Below, one piece after another: positions 27,207 to 33,909 of a stretch of DNA of 37,184 bases. The stretch covers positions 1 through 37,184 of the forward strand of contig JANXAC010000002.1 in NCBI GenBank assembly GCA_025061835.1, read 5' to 3'. The stretch is from Spirochaetota bacterium. GTDB lineage: Bacteria > Spirochaetota > Brevinematia > DTOW01. Position 1 is the stretch's first letter, and each line of letters begins with the position of its first letter. Under the pieces are notes generated by a model. That model saw nothing but the letters and a program-made list of their open reading frames with translations, had not been told where the DNA came from and did no database searches. The position numbers were made by a program, and so were the translations under genes.

Positions 27207-29696
27207 ATGAAAAGTATTGAAATATCAAAGGAGACTCTGGACTGGTTTGGTGGAGATGAACTTAGAAGCAGAGTTTTCGCTGAAAAGTATGCATTAAGAG
27301 ATTACAATGGGAACATAATAGAAAAAACTCCTGAAGAGATGTGGAAGAGAGTTGCTAGAGCCATCGCTTCCGCTGAGCCAACGGAGGAGAAGCAAAGAGA
27401 GTGGGAGGAAAAGTTTTACTGGCTTTTGGAAGACTTTAGAATGGTTCCGGGTGGTAGAATAATGTTTGGAGCTGGTCAAACTCAAAGAAAGGCAACCTTA
27501 CTTAATTGTTATGTAATCCCCATAAAAGGTGATAGCATTGAAGACATCTACGAAGCAATGAAAGAGATGGCAAGAACATACAGTTATGGTGGTGGCGTTG
27601 GAATTGATATATCGGTCTTAAGACCGAAGGGGTCTCCAGTTAAAAACTCTGCTTATACATCAACAGGTTCAGTTTCATTTATGGATCTATACTCTCTGAC
27701 AACAGGAACTATCGGTCAAAGTGGTAGAAGAGGAGCGTTAATGATCACTATACATTGCGCTCATCCAGATGTTGAAGAATTTATAGTGATAAAGAATGAT
27801 CCATTGAGAATAAAGGTCAGATACGCAAACATATCAGTCCTTATAACCGATGAGTTTATGGAAGCAGTCCAAAGAGATGAAAATTGGGAACTTTGGTATC
27901 CTGACTTAATGAGAGAGAGTGATTTTCTAAAAGAATTTGGAACTACTGATATTCAAGAAATCGTGGGTTTTCTAAGAAAAAGAGAGGATTTTGTTGAGAT
28001 AGATGTTTCAAAAAGAAGTTTCTATCACTTCCCTGACAAAACTTACTTTTATGTTGTGAATAAAGGTGAAATTAGAAAAAAAAGAGTCTATAAAATCGTT
28101 AAAGCAAAGCAAATATGGGATAAGATAATTCACAATGCTTGGGCATCTGCAGAACCTGGAGTGATATTCTACTCTACTATGAGAAATATGTCTACATCGG
28201 AGTATAATGATATGCACATACTTACTACCAACCCCTGTAGTGAGATACCTCTTGAACCTTACGGTGATTGTTGTCTAGGTAACATAAACCTTGAGAGGTT
28301 TGTTTTGAACGAATATCAGAAAGATGTAGAGGTTGATTGGGATAACCTTGAAAAAGCAGTTAGATATACTGTTAGATTCCTTGATGATGTGCTAACATAC
28401 AATTATGAAAGACACCCTCTTAAAGAACAATCAGAAGCTTCTGTGAGGAGTAGGAGAATAGGGGTTGGATTTACGGGGCTTGGTGATATGTTAATAAAGA
28501 TGAAGATAAAATACGACAGTGAGGAAGCAATTGACTTCGTTAATGACCTTATGAACAGAATAAAACATATTGCCTACGACGAGAGTGTTAATTTAGCAAT
28601 AGAAAAAGGAACATTCCCAAACTTTGATGCAAAAAAACACTTACAATCACCTTTCATTAAGAAATTAGACAAGAACCTTATAGAGAGAATAAAGAAGCAT
28701 GGTCTCAGAAATGTTGCACTTCTTACAGTTCCTCCCGTAGGTAGTGGAGCACTACTTGCGGGTGTCACTAGTGGAATAGAACCAGTTTTTGCTCTCTCTT
28801 ACATAAGAAGAAGTGAGTCCCTTAGTCAAGAGTTCTTCAAGGTTTATCATCCTCTGGTTCAGAGATATATGGATAAGTTTGGTATCCAACACGAGGAAGA
28901 TCTACCGAGTTTCTTCGTTACGGCACACCAGATAGACCCTTATTTCAGAGTTAAGATGCAAGCAACAATACAGAAACATATAGATCACAGTATATCATCA
29001 ACAGTTAATCTACCTGAATCTACAACTGAGAAAACCATAAGTGATATTTACTTCTATGCTTGGAAACTGGGTTGTAAAGGAATAACAGTATATAGGGAAG
29101 GTAGCAGAGAAGGAGTGCTTATAACAGAAGATAAAGCAAAAGAGAAGCAGAGCAAAGAAAAATCTGAATTCAAGAGACCGAGAATAATGTCAGGTGAGAC
29201 GCTTAAATTTAGACTTCCGCAAGGTGCTCTTTATGTTACGGTTAATAAAGATACAGAAGGACAGATAAAGGAAGTGTTTATAAACATAGGTAAAAGCGGT
29301 GGTAATGAAAAGGCAGATGCAGAAGCAATAGGAAGACTCATAAGTATATACTTACAAGATGGAGGAAGTATTGACAGTGTGATAAGACAACTTGAGGGGA
29401 TAAAAGGTGATGAGACATTCTGGGATCAGGGAATAGCATTACATTCAATACCTGATGCCGTTGCAAAAGCATTATCAATAATCCACAAAAATGCTTACCA
29501 AGAAAGAATATCAGATACAAAACAATCAGACGATGAAATTGAAAATCATAGTTCTATAGCATCAAATGGAGGAAATGGAAAAGTATCAAAGGTCAATCCA
29601 AAGATGGAAAAGTGTCCTAGTTGTAGCCAAATAACACTTATTTATGAAAATGGTTGTTATATCTGTAAATCATGCGGATATACAAAATGTTCGTAA
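27207..29696 (+). CDS. nrdJ: Adenosylcobalamin-dependent (class II) ribonucleoside-diphosphate reductase
   Basis: The 829-residue enzyme reduces ribonucleotides using a B12-derived radical. The active site is visible as Cys101 (L-L-N-C-Y), N-P-C-S-E-I-P (342-348; thiyl Cys344, Glu346) and Cys355/356 (G-D-C-C-L-G-N-I-N-L). The radical-chain tyrosine pair of class I is not expected. A TSCPD domain follows (about 660-760, with G-K-S-G-G-N-E-K-A-D-A-E-A-I-G-R), then a zinc-ribbon-like tail C-P-S-C...C-K-S-C-G-Y-T-K-C-S whose last cysteines probably re-reduce the active site. GGGGAGGG precedes the ATG. The 60-base gap after dnaA has no room for a B12 riboswitch. Confidence 0.96.
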   Translation: MKSIEISKETLDWFGGDELRSRVFAEKYALRDYNGNIIEKTPEEMWKRVARAIASAEPTEEKQREWEEKFYWLLEDFRMVPGGRIMFGAGQTQRKATLLNCYVIPIKGDSIEDIYEAMKEMARTYSYGGGVGIDISVLRPKGSPVKNSAYTSTGSVSFMDLYSLTTGTIGQSGRRGALMITIHCAHPDVEEFIVIKNDPLRIKVRYANISVLITDEFMEAVQRDENWELWYPDLMRESDFLKEFGTTDIQEIVGFLRKREDFVEIDVSKRSFYHFPDKTYFYVVNKGEIRKKRVYKIVKAKQIWDKIIHNAWASAEPGVIFYSTMRNMSTSEYNDMHILTTNPCSEIPLEPYGDCCLGNINLERFVLNEYQKDVEVDWDNLEKAVRYTVRFLDDVLTYNYERHPLKEQSEASVRSRRIGVGFTGLGDMLIKMKIKYDSEEAIDFVNDLMNRIKHIAYDESVNLAIEKGTFPNFDAKKHLQSPFIKKLDKNLIERIKKHGLRNVALLTVPPVGSGALLAGVTSGIEPVFALSYIRRSESLSQEFFKVYHPLVQRYMDKFGIQHEEDLPSFFVTAHQIDPYFRVKMQATIQKHIDHSISSTVNLPESTTEKTISDIYFYAWKLGCKGITVYREGSREGVLITEDKAKEKQSKEKSEFKRPRIMSGETLKFRLPQGALYVTVNKDTEGQIKEVFINIGKSGGNEKADAEAIGRLISIYLQDGGSIDSVIRQLEGIKGDETFWDQGIALHSIPDAVAKALSIIHKNAYQERISDTKQSDDEIENHSSIASNGGNGKVSKVNPKMEKCPSCSQITLIYENGCYICKSCGYTKCS

Positions 29697-29985
29697 TGTA
29701 AATACACTCATAGATATTCTGTTAAAAGTCTACATAAATAATAGCATTTCTCAAGGATATCTGATAAATGAATAATAAATACAACTGGATGTTAGGGTAA
29801 TTTGGATATAATTCTGATAGAGTATGAATGTTTTTCTTACTATTATAGTAAGACTGCGATTAACCTAACTAATATCCGTTTAGTTTTTAGAAGATTGCTT
29901 GACAGTTTGGTTTTGACTTATTATTTATAATCCTGTTTTGGTGACTATCAACTGAAAAGCGATGTTTTTAATCTGAGGTATTGTT

Positions 29986-31176
29986 ATGACAAAAGGATGT
30001 TTTGGAGATTTTGGAGGTAGATACATACCTGAGGTCCTTTACCCTGCCATAACTGAACTAGAAGAAGCATACTACCGGATAGCGAAGACTAAAGAATTCA
30101 AAAGAGAACTTGAATATCTTTTGAATAACTATGCAGGGAGACCTACACCTCTGTATTTTGCTAAAAACCTTACCGAGCACTGTGGTGGAGCAAAGATATA
30201 CCTAAAAAGAGAGGATCTATTACACACTGGAGCGCACAAAATAAACAACGCATTAGGACAGGTTTTACTAGCAAAGAAGATGGGTAAGAAAAGAGTCATA
30301 GCGGAAACTGGAGCGGGACAGCATGGTGTTGCAACTGCTACTGCTTGTGCTCTGCTTGGTATAGAATGCGTCATATACATGGGAAAGGTTGATGTAGAAA
30401 GACAGAAACCTAATGTTTTTAGGATGAAACTTCTCGGGGCTGAGGTAGTTCCCGTTGAAAAAGGTAGTCAAACACTCAAAGACGCTATCAACGAAGCAAT
30501 GCGAGATTGGATAACGAATGTCAACAATACTCTTTATGTAATAGGTTCGGTTGTAGGACCTCATCCATATCCTACGATAGTGAGAAATTTTCAGTCTGTT
30601 ATAGGTAAAGAAACAAAACGACAGATACTCGCAATGGAAGGAAGACTTCCAGATGTTATAGTTGCTTGCGTTGGCGGTGGCAGTAATGCGATAGGTATAT
30701 TCTATGATTTCATAAAAGAAAAGAATGTTAGGCTAATTGGCGTTGAAGCAGGTGGAATTGGTGATGGTATAGGTGAAAACTCTGCTACACTTTCGTTTGG
30801 AAAGGTTGGTGTTTTACACGGTGCAAAATCCTACCTACTCTACGATGAGTATGGTCAGGTATCAGAGACACATTCTATCTCGGCAGGACTTGATTATCCT
30901 GGAGTAGGACCAGAGCATTCCTATCTAAAGTCAATAGGTCGCGTTGAATACACATTCGTAAGAGATACAGAAGCACTTGAAGGTGTAATGACACTATCTC
31001 AAAAAGAGGGGATAATTCCCGCGTTAGAGTCCGCTCATGCGGTTTATTTCGCTACCAAGATTGCCTCCTCGTTGGACAAAGATAGCATAGTAATAGTGAA
31101 TCTCTCTGGCAGAGGAGACAAGGATCTTAGTATAATAATGGAATCAATGAAGTATGAACAGAAAAACCTTACATAA
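29986..31176 (+). CDS. trpB: Tryptophan synthase beta chain
   Basis: The 396-residue protein is a TrpB1-type PLP enzyme joining indole and serine. Key residues are Lys85 in [11 protein letters not shown], Glu107 in [10 protein letters not shown] and the phosphate-binding G-G-G-S-N-A-I-G (230-237). The N-terminus ([14 protein letters not shown]) is the usual start. trpA and the other trp genes are absent nearby. GAGGT precedes the ATG. Upstream, TTGACA (29899-29904) with TATTTA (29922-29927) at 17 bases is a possible promoter. The gap 29697-29985 also holds a 7-bp stem at 29836-29852 without a T run; I see no leader peptide rich in Trp. Confidence 0.96.
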   Translation: MTKGCFGDFGGRYIPEVLYPAITELEEAYYRIAKTKEFKRELEYLLNNYAGRPTPLYFAKNLTEHCGGAKIYLKREDLLHTGAHKINNALGQVLLAKKMGKKRVIAETGAGQHGVATATACALLGIECVIYMGKVDVERQKPNVFRMKLLGAEVVPVEKGSQTLKDAINEAMRDWITNVNNTLYVIGSVVGPHPYPTIVRNFQSVIGKETKRQILAMEGRLPDVIVACVGGGSNAIGIFYDFIKEKNVRLIGVEAGGIGDGIGENSATLSFGKVGVLHGAKSYLLYDEYGQVSETHSISAGLDYPGVGPEHSYLKSIGRVEYTFVRDTEALEGVMTLSQKEGIIPALESAHAVYFATKIASSLDKDSIVIVNLSGRGDKDLSIIMESMKYEQKNLT

Positions 31177-31427
31177 AAGCAATTTAACATTTGGTCTCCG
31201 TATTATAACTGAGTTCTTGACGGTTTAAGATATTATGATACCTATAAACATTTAATAGATGGTTGCTTTGAGGTCTTTATACAAGGAATCCGTCAAACTT
31301 CTGTATCCCAATAATGATATTGAGTTAAACAGAATTTCAATCCTAGATTGATTAGGTTTTTTAACTAATTAATTTATATCAGTGTATGGTTAGTTAGGAT
31401 GAATTTGTAAAGGAGTTAAGTGATTAT

Positions 31428-31445
31428 AGGGGGATAAAACCCCCT
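31428..31445. terminator. G5/C5 hairpin between trpB and the amylase gene
   Basis: AGGGGG and CCCCCT form a 6-bp stem with a 6-base loop (ATAAAA), lying 7 bases beyond the amylase stop codon on the minus strand. On the plus strand it is followed by TTAGTTATT. It is 250 bases after trpB, so it serves the amylase gene first. The gap 31177-31427 has no recognised gene, but it contains AAAGGAG at 31410-31416 followed by a GTG with only five sense codons. Confidence 0.55.
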
Positions 31446-31452
31446 TTAGTTA

Positions 31453-32808
31453 TTAATACCCTCTTGGAGCGTAGACTGCGTATCCGTAAGGTGCCGCCCA
31501 AAGGTCAGCATACCCACTTCCGTCAGTCCACTTGTTATTCGGTCTTGCGGTATCCTTACCATCCCAAGCATAGACATTAAGTTCAGTGTTAGCCCACTTT
31601 GTCCTAACTCTAGCACCTTTCCATTGAACACCATTATCGTTTATTACTATCACAAGTCCTGGGTTAGAACCATACCCATTTCTCTGTGCTATGTATAGGT
31701 CATTATCTGCATATAAGATGGTTGTTGAACCACCCGCTAGCCTCCAATTAACCCATAATAATTGTTGTATTCCCCTTGCTGTTCCTCTCCTCGCAAGTCC
31801 ATAATCATAGTAATCCTTCCACCACACTGTCGGATCTCCTTCAGCAGTAAGTATATATGCATAAGCCATCATCTTATTCTGTGTTATCGGATCAGTATCG
31901 TGGTTCCCAACAAACGTAACAGCCTTAGTAGGTCTAATACCTACAAGTCCAGCAAACTGTAATCCTCTCATATCATAGTATCCATTACCTAATGCCATAT
32001 CTCGCAAAACATACAGTAATGAAAAGTCAAAAGTCTTTACACCTGCTCTGTTAGCAGTATCAACCCACCAAGCAAGTGTATCTCTATTACCATCCCAGTA
32101 TTCTCCTACTATGAATGGTTGTCCAGTGTTGTCATAAACATACGCCGCAACCCAAGGAGCAAATCCCTTCGTGTAGTCAAGCCTCCAGAAGTCAAACCCA
32201 GCATTAGCACTGTTCTTAAGCCAATTAAGCCATGCTATTATGTTTGTCTGGACATAAACTTTGTCATGGCATACATCAGGATAACCACCGAAAACACCGC
32301 TATCACTTGCGTGTATGTCATTAGGATGGAAGTCCCAATAACTAGCTCTAAACCTACCACTGGCAACCTTTGAGAAGTCAGTCCAAGTGTTGCCACCGGT
32401 GAAAGGATTGTATTGAGAATCTCCACCGGCTCTATGGTTTAAAACGATGTCCGCCATCGCCCTCATACCATAGGATTTTATGCTTGATATTAAACTCCTC
32501 AGTTGCGATTGAGTTCCGAACCTTGTTGCTGTTGTGCCTTTCTGGTTATACTGACCTACATCATAGTAATCGTAGGGATCGTATCCCATGGAATATCCAC
32601 CATTCATAGCCTTTGAAGGAGGAGGTAGGTAAATGACTTCAAGTTTATCACTAGCAAGCTCAGCAACTTTACCTTGGACAGTTGTATACCATCCATTTGG
32701 CACATCCCAGTAGAACGCCTGGAATACTCTCCAAGCACCAGCATCCTCAACTGCTACGAAGGATGCTAACACAACCAAGGTTAACCCCACTAACGCTAAT
32801 AGCCTCAT
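31453..32808 (-). CDS. Secreted alpha-amylase, GH13 (archaeal-type, GH13_7-like)
   Basis: The 451-residue protein has a signal peptide (about 1-25) and closely tracks thermococcal alpha-amylases: A-F-Y-W-D-V-P, G-G-Y-S-M-G-Y-D-P-Y-D, Q-K-G-T...T-R-F-G, W-T-D-F-S-K-V-A-S-G, and F-G-G-Y-P-D-V-C-H-D. The GH13 conserved regions give D120-IVLNH-125, nucleophile Asp211 (W-R-L-D-Y-T-K-G), acid/base Glu236 (V-G-E-Y-W-D) and Asp304 (G-N-H-D-T-D). A C-terminal beta domain rich in W, G and Y completes it. It should cut starch outside the cytoplasm. Four 60-base lines I counted gave 106 of 240 G+C, above the roughly one third of neighbours; with its archaeal likeness this suggests transfer, though W/G/A-rich composition contributes. 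GAGAGG precedes the ATG. Confidence 0.93.
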   Translation of the reverse strand: MRLLALVGLTLVVLASFVAVEDAGAWRVFQAFYWDVPNGWYTTVQGKVAELASDKLEVIYLPPPSKAMNGGYSMGYDPYDYYDVGQYNQKGTTATRFGTQSQLRSLISSIKSYGMRAMADIVLNHRAGGDSQYNPFTGGNTWTDFSKVASGRFRASYWDFHPNDIHASDSGVFGGYPDVCHDKVYVQTNIIAWLNWLKNSANAGFDFWRLDYTKGFAPWVAAYVYDNTGQPFIVGEYWDGNRDTLAWWVDTANRAGVKTFDFSLLYVLRDMALGNGYYDMRGLQFAGLVGIRPTKAVTFVGNHDTDPITQNKMMAYAYILTAEGDPTVWWKDYYDYGLARRGTARGIQQLLWVNWRLAGGSTTILYADNDLYIAQRNGYGSNPGLVIVINDNGVQWKGARVRTKWANTELNVYAWDGKDTARPNNKWTDGSGYADLWAAPYGYAVYAPRGY

Positions 32809-32921
32809 AAATCACCTCTCTGTCTCCCTAAAGGAGATTTTTCATTAAAACAATATACAATTACTATACCATCCAATAGATATTATCTTTGAGACCATTT
32901 TGTATAGTTAAGATTAATCAT

Positions 32922-32941
32922 AAACCAAAATATTTTGGTTT
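32922..32941. promoter_or_regulatory. Perfect 20-bp palindrome, putative operator of the amylase gene
   Basis: AAACCAAAAT is followed at once by its exact reverse complement ATTTTGGTTT. The centre lies about 124 bases upstream of the amylase start and about 230 upstream of the tRNA, so the amylase is the likelier target. Its size and symmetry suit a dimeric repressor or activator; it does not match the CcpA cre consensus. Confidence 0.5.
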
Positions 32942-32995
32942 TTATATGCTGAAGGTCTATTTAAAATTATGTTTTAATGGTATATATCAATTAAG

Positions 32996-33047
32996 ATGCA
33001 CTACAATTTTGAACTAATGTTGCACCAATATATTAGTGTTAGTGCAT
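32996..33047. repeat. Nested inverted repeats
   Basis: An outer pair, ATGCACTA (32996-33003) and TAGTGCAT (33040-33047), is exact over 8 bp and encloses an inner exact 6-bp pair, ACTAAT (33013-33018) and ATTAGT (33032-33037). As RNA this would fold into a two-stem structure; as DNA the arms could be paired protein sites. Confidence 0.4.
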
Positions 33048-33086
33048 ACTATTCCTAATTTCTTATTTATGAAACATCTCACAAAA

Positions 33087-33149
33087 AATTTTAGACTTTA
33101 TTGCTTCAGTCATAATATTGTTGAAAGCAATCCTATAAATTTATATAAT
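33087..33149 (+). promoter_or_regulatory. tRNA-Gly/ferredoxin promoter with upstream AATTTTAGAC box
   Basis: The box AATTTTAGACTTTATTG (33087-33103) lies 17 bases before the -35 TTGAAA (33121-33126), which is 17 bases before a perfect -10 TATAAT (33144-33149). Transcription would begin near 33156, 9 bases before the mature tRNA. The similarity with the copy at 36669 (minus strand) extends upstream to 33065. Confidence 0.7.
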
Positions 33150-33164
33150 TCTCTATGTTGAGTT

Positions 33165-33237
33165 GCGGGAATAGCTCAGTAGGTAGAGCATCGGCTTCCC
33201 AAGCCGAGGGTCGCGGGTTCAAGTCCCGTTTCCCGCT
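33165..33237 (+). tRNA. tRNA-Gly (anticodon CCC)
   Basis: The cloverleaf is complete: acceptor stem GCGGGAA/TTCCCGC (33165-33171 and 33230-33236), discriminator T33237, D-arm with AGCTCAGTAGGTAGAGC, anticodon stem TCGGC/GCCGA around the loop TTCCCAA (anticodon CCC, reading GGG), and T-arm GCGGG-TTCAAGT-CCCGT with one G-T pair. The terminal CCA is not encoded. The ribosome-binding site of the ferredoxin gene begins 2-3 bases after the discriminator base, so the tRNA and mRNA must be cut from one transcript. Confidence 0.97.
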
Positions 33238-33249
33238 TAGGAGGTTTCT

Positions 33250-33510
33250 ATGCCAAGAGTAATTACCGAAGCCTGCATAGGTGTTAAAGATGCTTCTTGC
33301 GTTCAGGTATGCCCAGTTGACTGCATACATCCAAGACCAGACGAAGCAGACTACGCTAATGTGGATCATCTGTACATAAACCCTGATGATTGTATAGATT
33401 GCGGCGCTTGCGAACCAGCATGTCCCGTTAGTGCTATCTTCCCCCTTGAAGATGTTCCAGACAATATGAAATCATATATAGAAAAAAACGCAAGTTATTA
33501 CAAGAAATAG
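33250..33510 (+). CDS. 7Fe ferredoxin ([3Fe-4S][4Fe-4S])
   Basis: The 86-residue protein matches Thermus-type 7Fe ferredoxins. The first half, C-I-G-V-K-D-A-S-C-V-Q-V-C-P-V-D-C (9-25), lacks the second cysteine of the usual motif (Val12 is there), so Cys9, Cys17 and Cys58 should hold a [3Fe-4S] cluster. Cys21, Cys48, Cys51 and Cys54 (C-I-D-C-G-A-C) hold a [4Fe-4S] cluster. It is a low-potential electron carrier and a plausible partner of the pyruvate:ferredoxin oxidoreductase 9 kb away. AGGAGG directly abuts the tRNA-Gly 3' end, giving a tRNA-mRNA transcript. A hairpin follows 7 bases after the stop. Confidence 0.95.
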   Translation: MPRVITEACIGVKDASCVQVCPVDCIHPRPDEADYANVDHLYINPDDCIDCGACEPACPVSAIFPLEDVPDNMKSYIEKNASYYKK

Positions 33511-33516
33511 ATCTCT

Positions 33517-33536
33517 AGGGGGACCTTTGTCTCCCT
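33517..33536. terminator. Hairpin between ferredoxin and pseudopilin genes
   Basis: AGGGGGAC pairs with GTCTCCCT (8 bp including one G-T) around a CTTT loop, 6 bases after the ferredoxin stop and overlapping the stop codon of the convergent pseudopilin gene. It is the third AGGGGGA hairpin at a convergent junction and can serve both strands. Confidence 0.6.
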
Positions 33537-33909
33537 AAAAATCATAAATAGAAGTAGAAACGCTAAACTTACTGTCGCTGTTGGTTGTAAATATAATTAC
33601 ATTATACATTCTAGGGTTAGTGGAATAAATAGTTGTCACTTCTACCTCTACGAAAGTTCCACTAATATTGGTATTGAATTTCGCTTTGTCGTAAAATATA
33701 GTATTTTCTAATAGTATCTTGTTGTATACATGTTTTACGAGGTTTATGTTTTCATAAATGACTTTTGACTTACTGGTTAGCGATACAACATACCTGTAAG
33801 TTTCAACCACAGAGAATATCATGATAGAAACTACAAGTATTGCTACAATAACCTCTATTACTGAAAAACCTTTGTTATCTTTTGCTAGTTTTGTAAATTT
33901 CTTCAACAT
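33535..33909 (-). CDS. Type IV pilin-like (pseudopilin) protein
   Basis: The 124-residue protein has a prepilin peptidase site and N-terminal helix, D-N-K-G-F-S-V-I-E-V-I-V-A-I-L-V-V-S-I-M: cleavage would fall after Gly14, with Phe+1 and the conserved Glu+5. The short leader is basic (M-L-K-K-F-T-K-L-A-K). The rest is a small beta-rich globular domain (V-E-V-E-V-T-T-I-Y, M-Y-N-V-I-I-F-T-T). This suits a minor pilin or type II secretion pseudopilin; no other pilus gene is near. Its start lies inside the upstream glycosyltransferase gene (35-base overlap), so it is probably translated by coupling. Confidence 0.75.
   Translation of the reverse strand: MLKKFTKLAKDNKGFSVIEVIVAILVVSIMIFSVVETYRYVVSLTSKSKVIYENINLVKHVYNKILLENTIFYDKAKFNTNISGTFVEVEVTTIYSTNPRMYNVIIFTTNSDSKFSVSTSIYDF

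Larger units (their letters stand above)
32809..33086. other. Regulatory-looking gap between divergent amylase and tRNA-Gly genes
   Basis: The full gap to the tRNA is 356 bases. It contains no convincing gene. It holds a short hairpin in the amylase leader (TCTCC...GGAGA, 32823-32837), a perfect 20-bp palindrome (32922-32941) and a nested inverted-repeat structure (32996-33047). The tRNA promoter with its upstream box then begins at 33087. A possible amylase promoter on the minus strand is TTAACT, 18 bases, GATAAT, just downstream of the palindrome. Confidence 0.5.

Noticed and set aside
29836-29852. 7-bp hairpin in the trpB leader as a tryptophan attenuator
   Set aside because: It lacks a T run, a competing stem and a Trp-rich leader peptide.
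33069-33161. 30-codon open frame starting M-K-H-L-T-K just before tRNA-Gly
   Set aside because: It overlaps the whole tRNA promoter; only the shared first residues are notable and are treated as a repeat.
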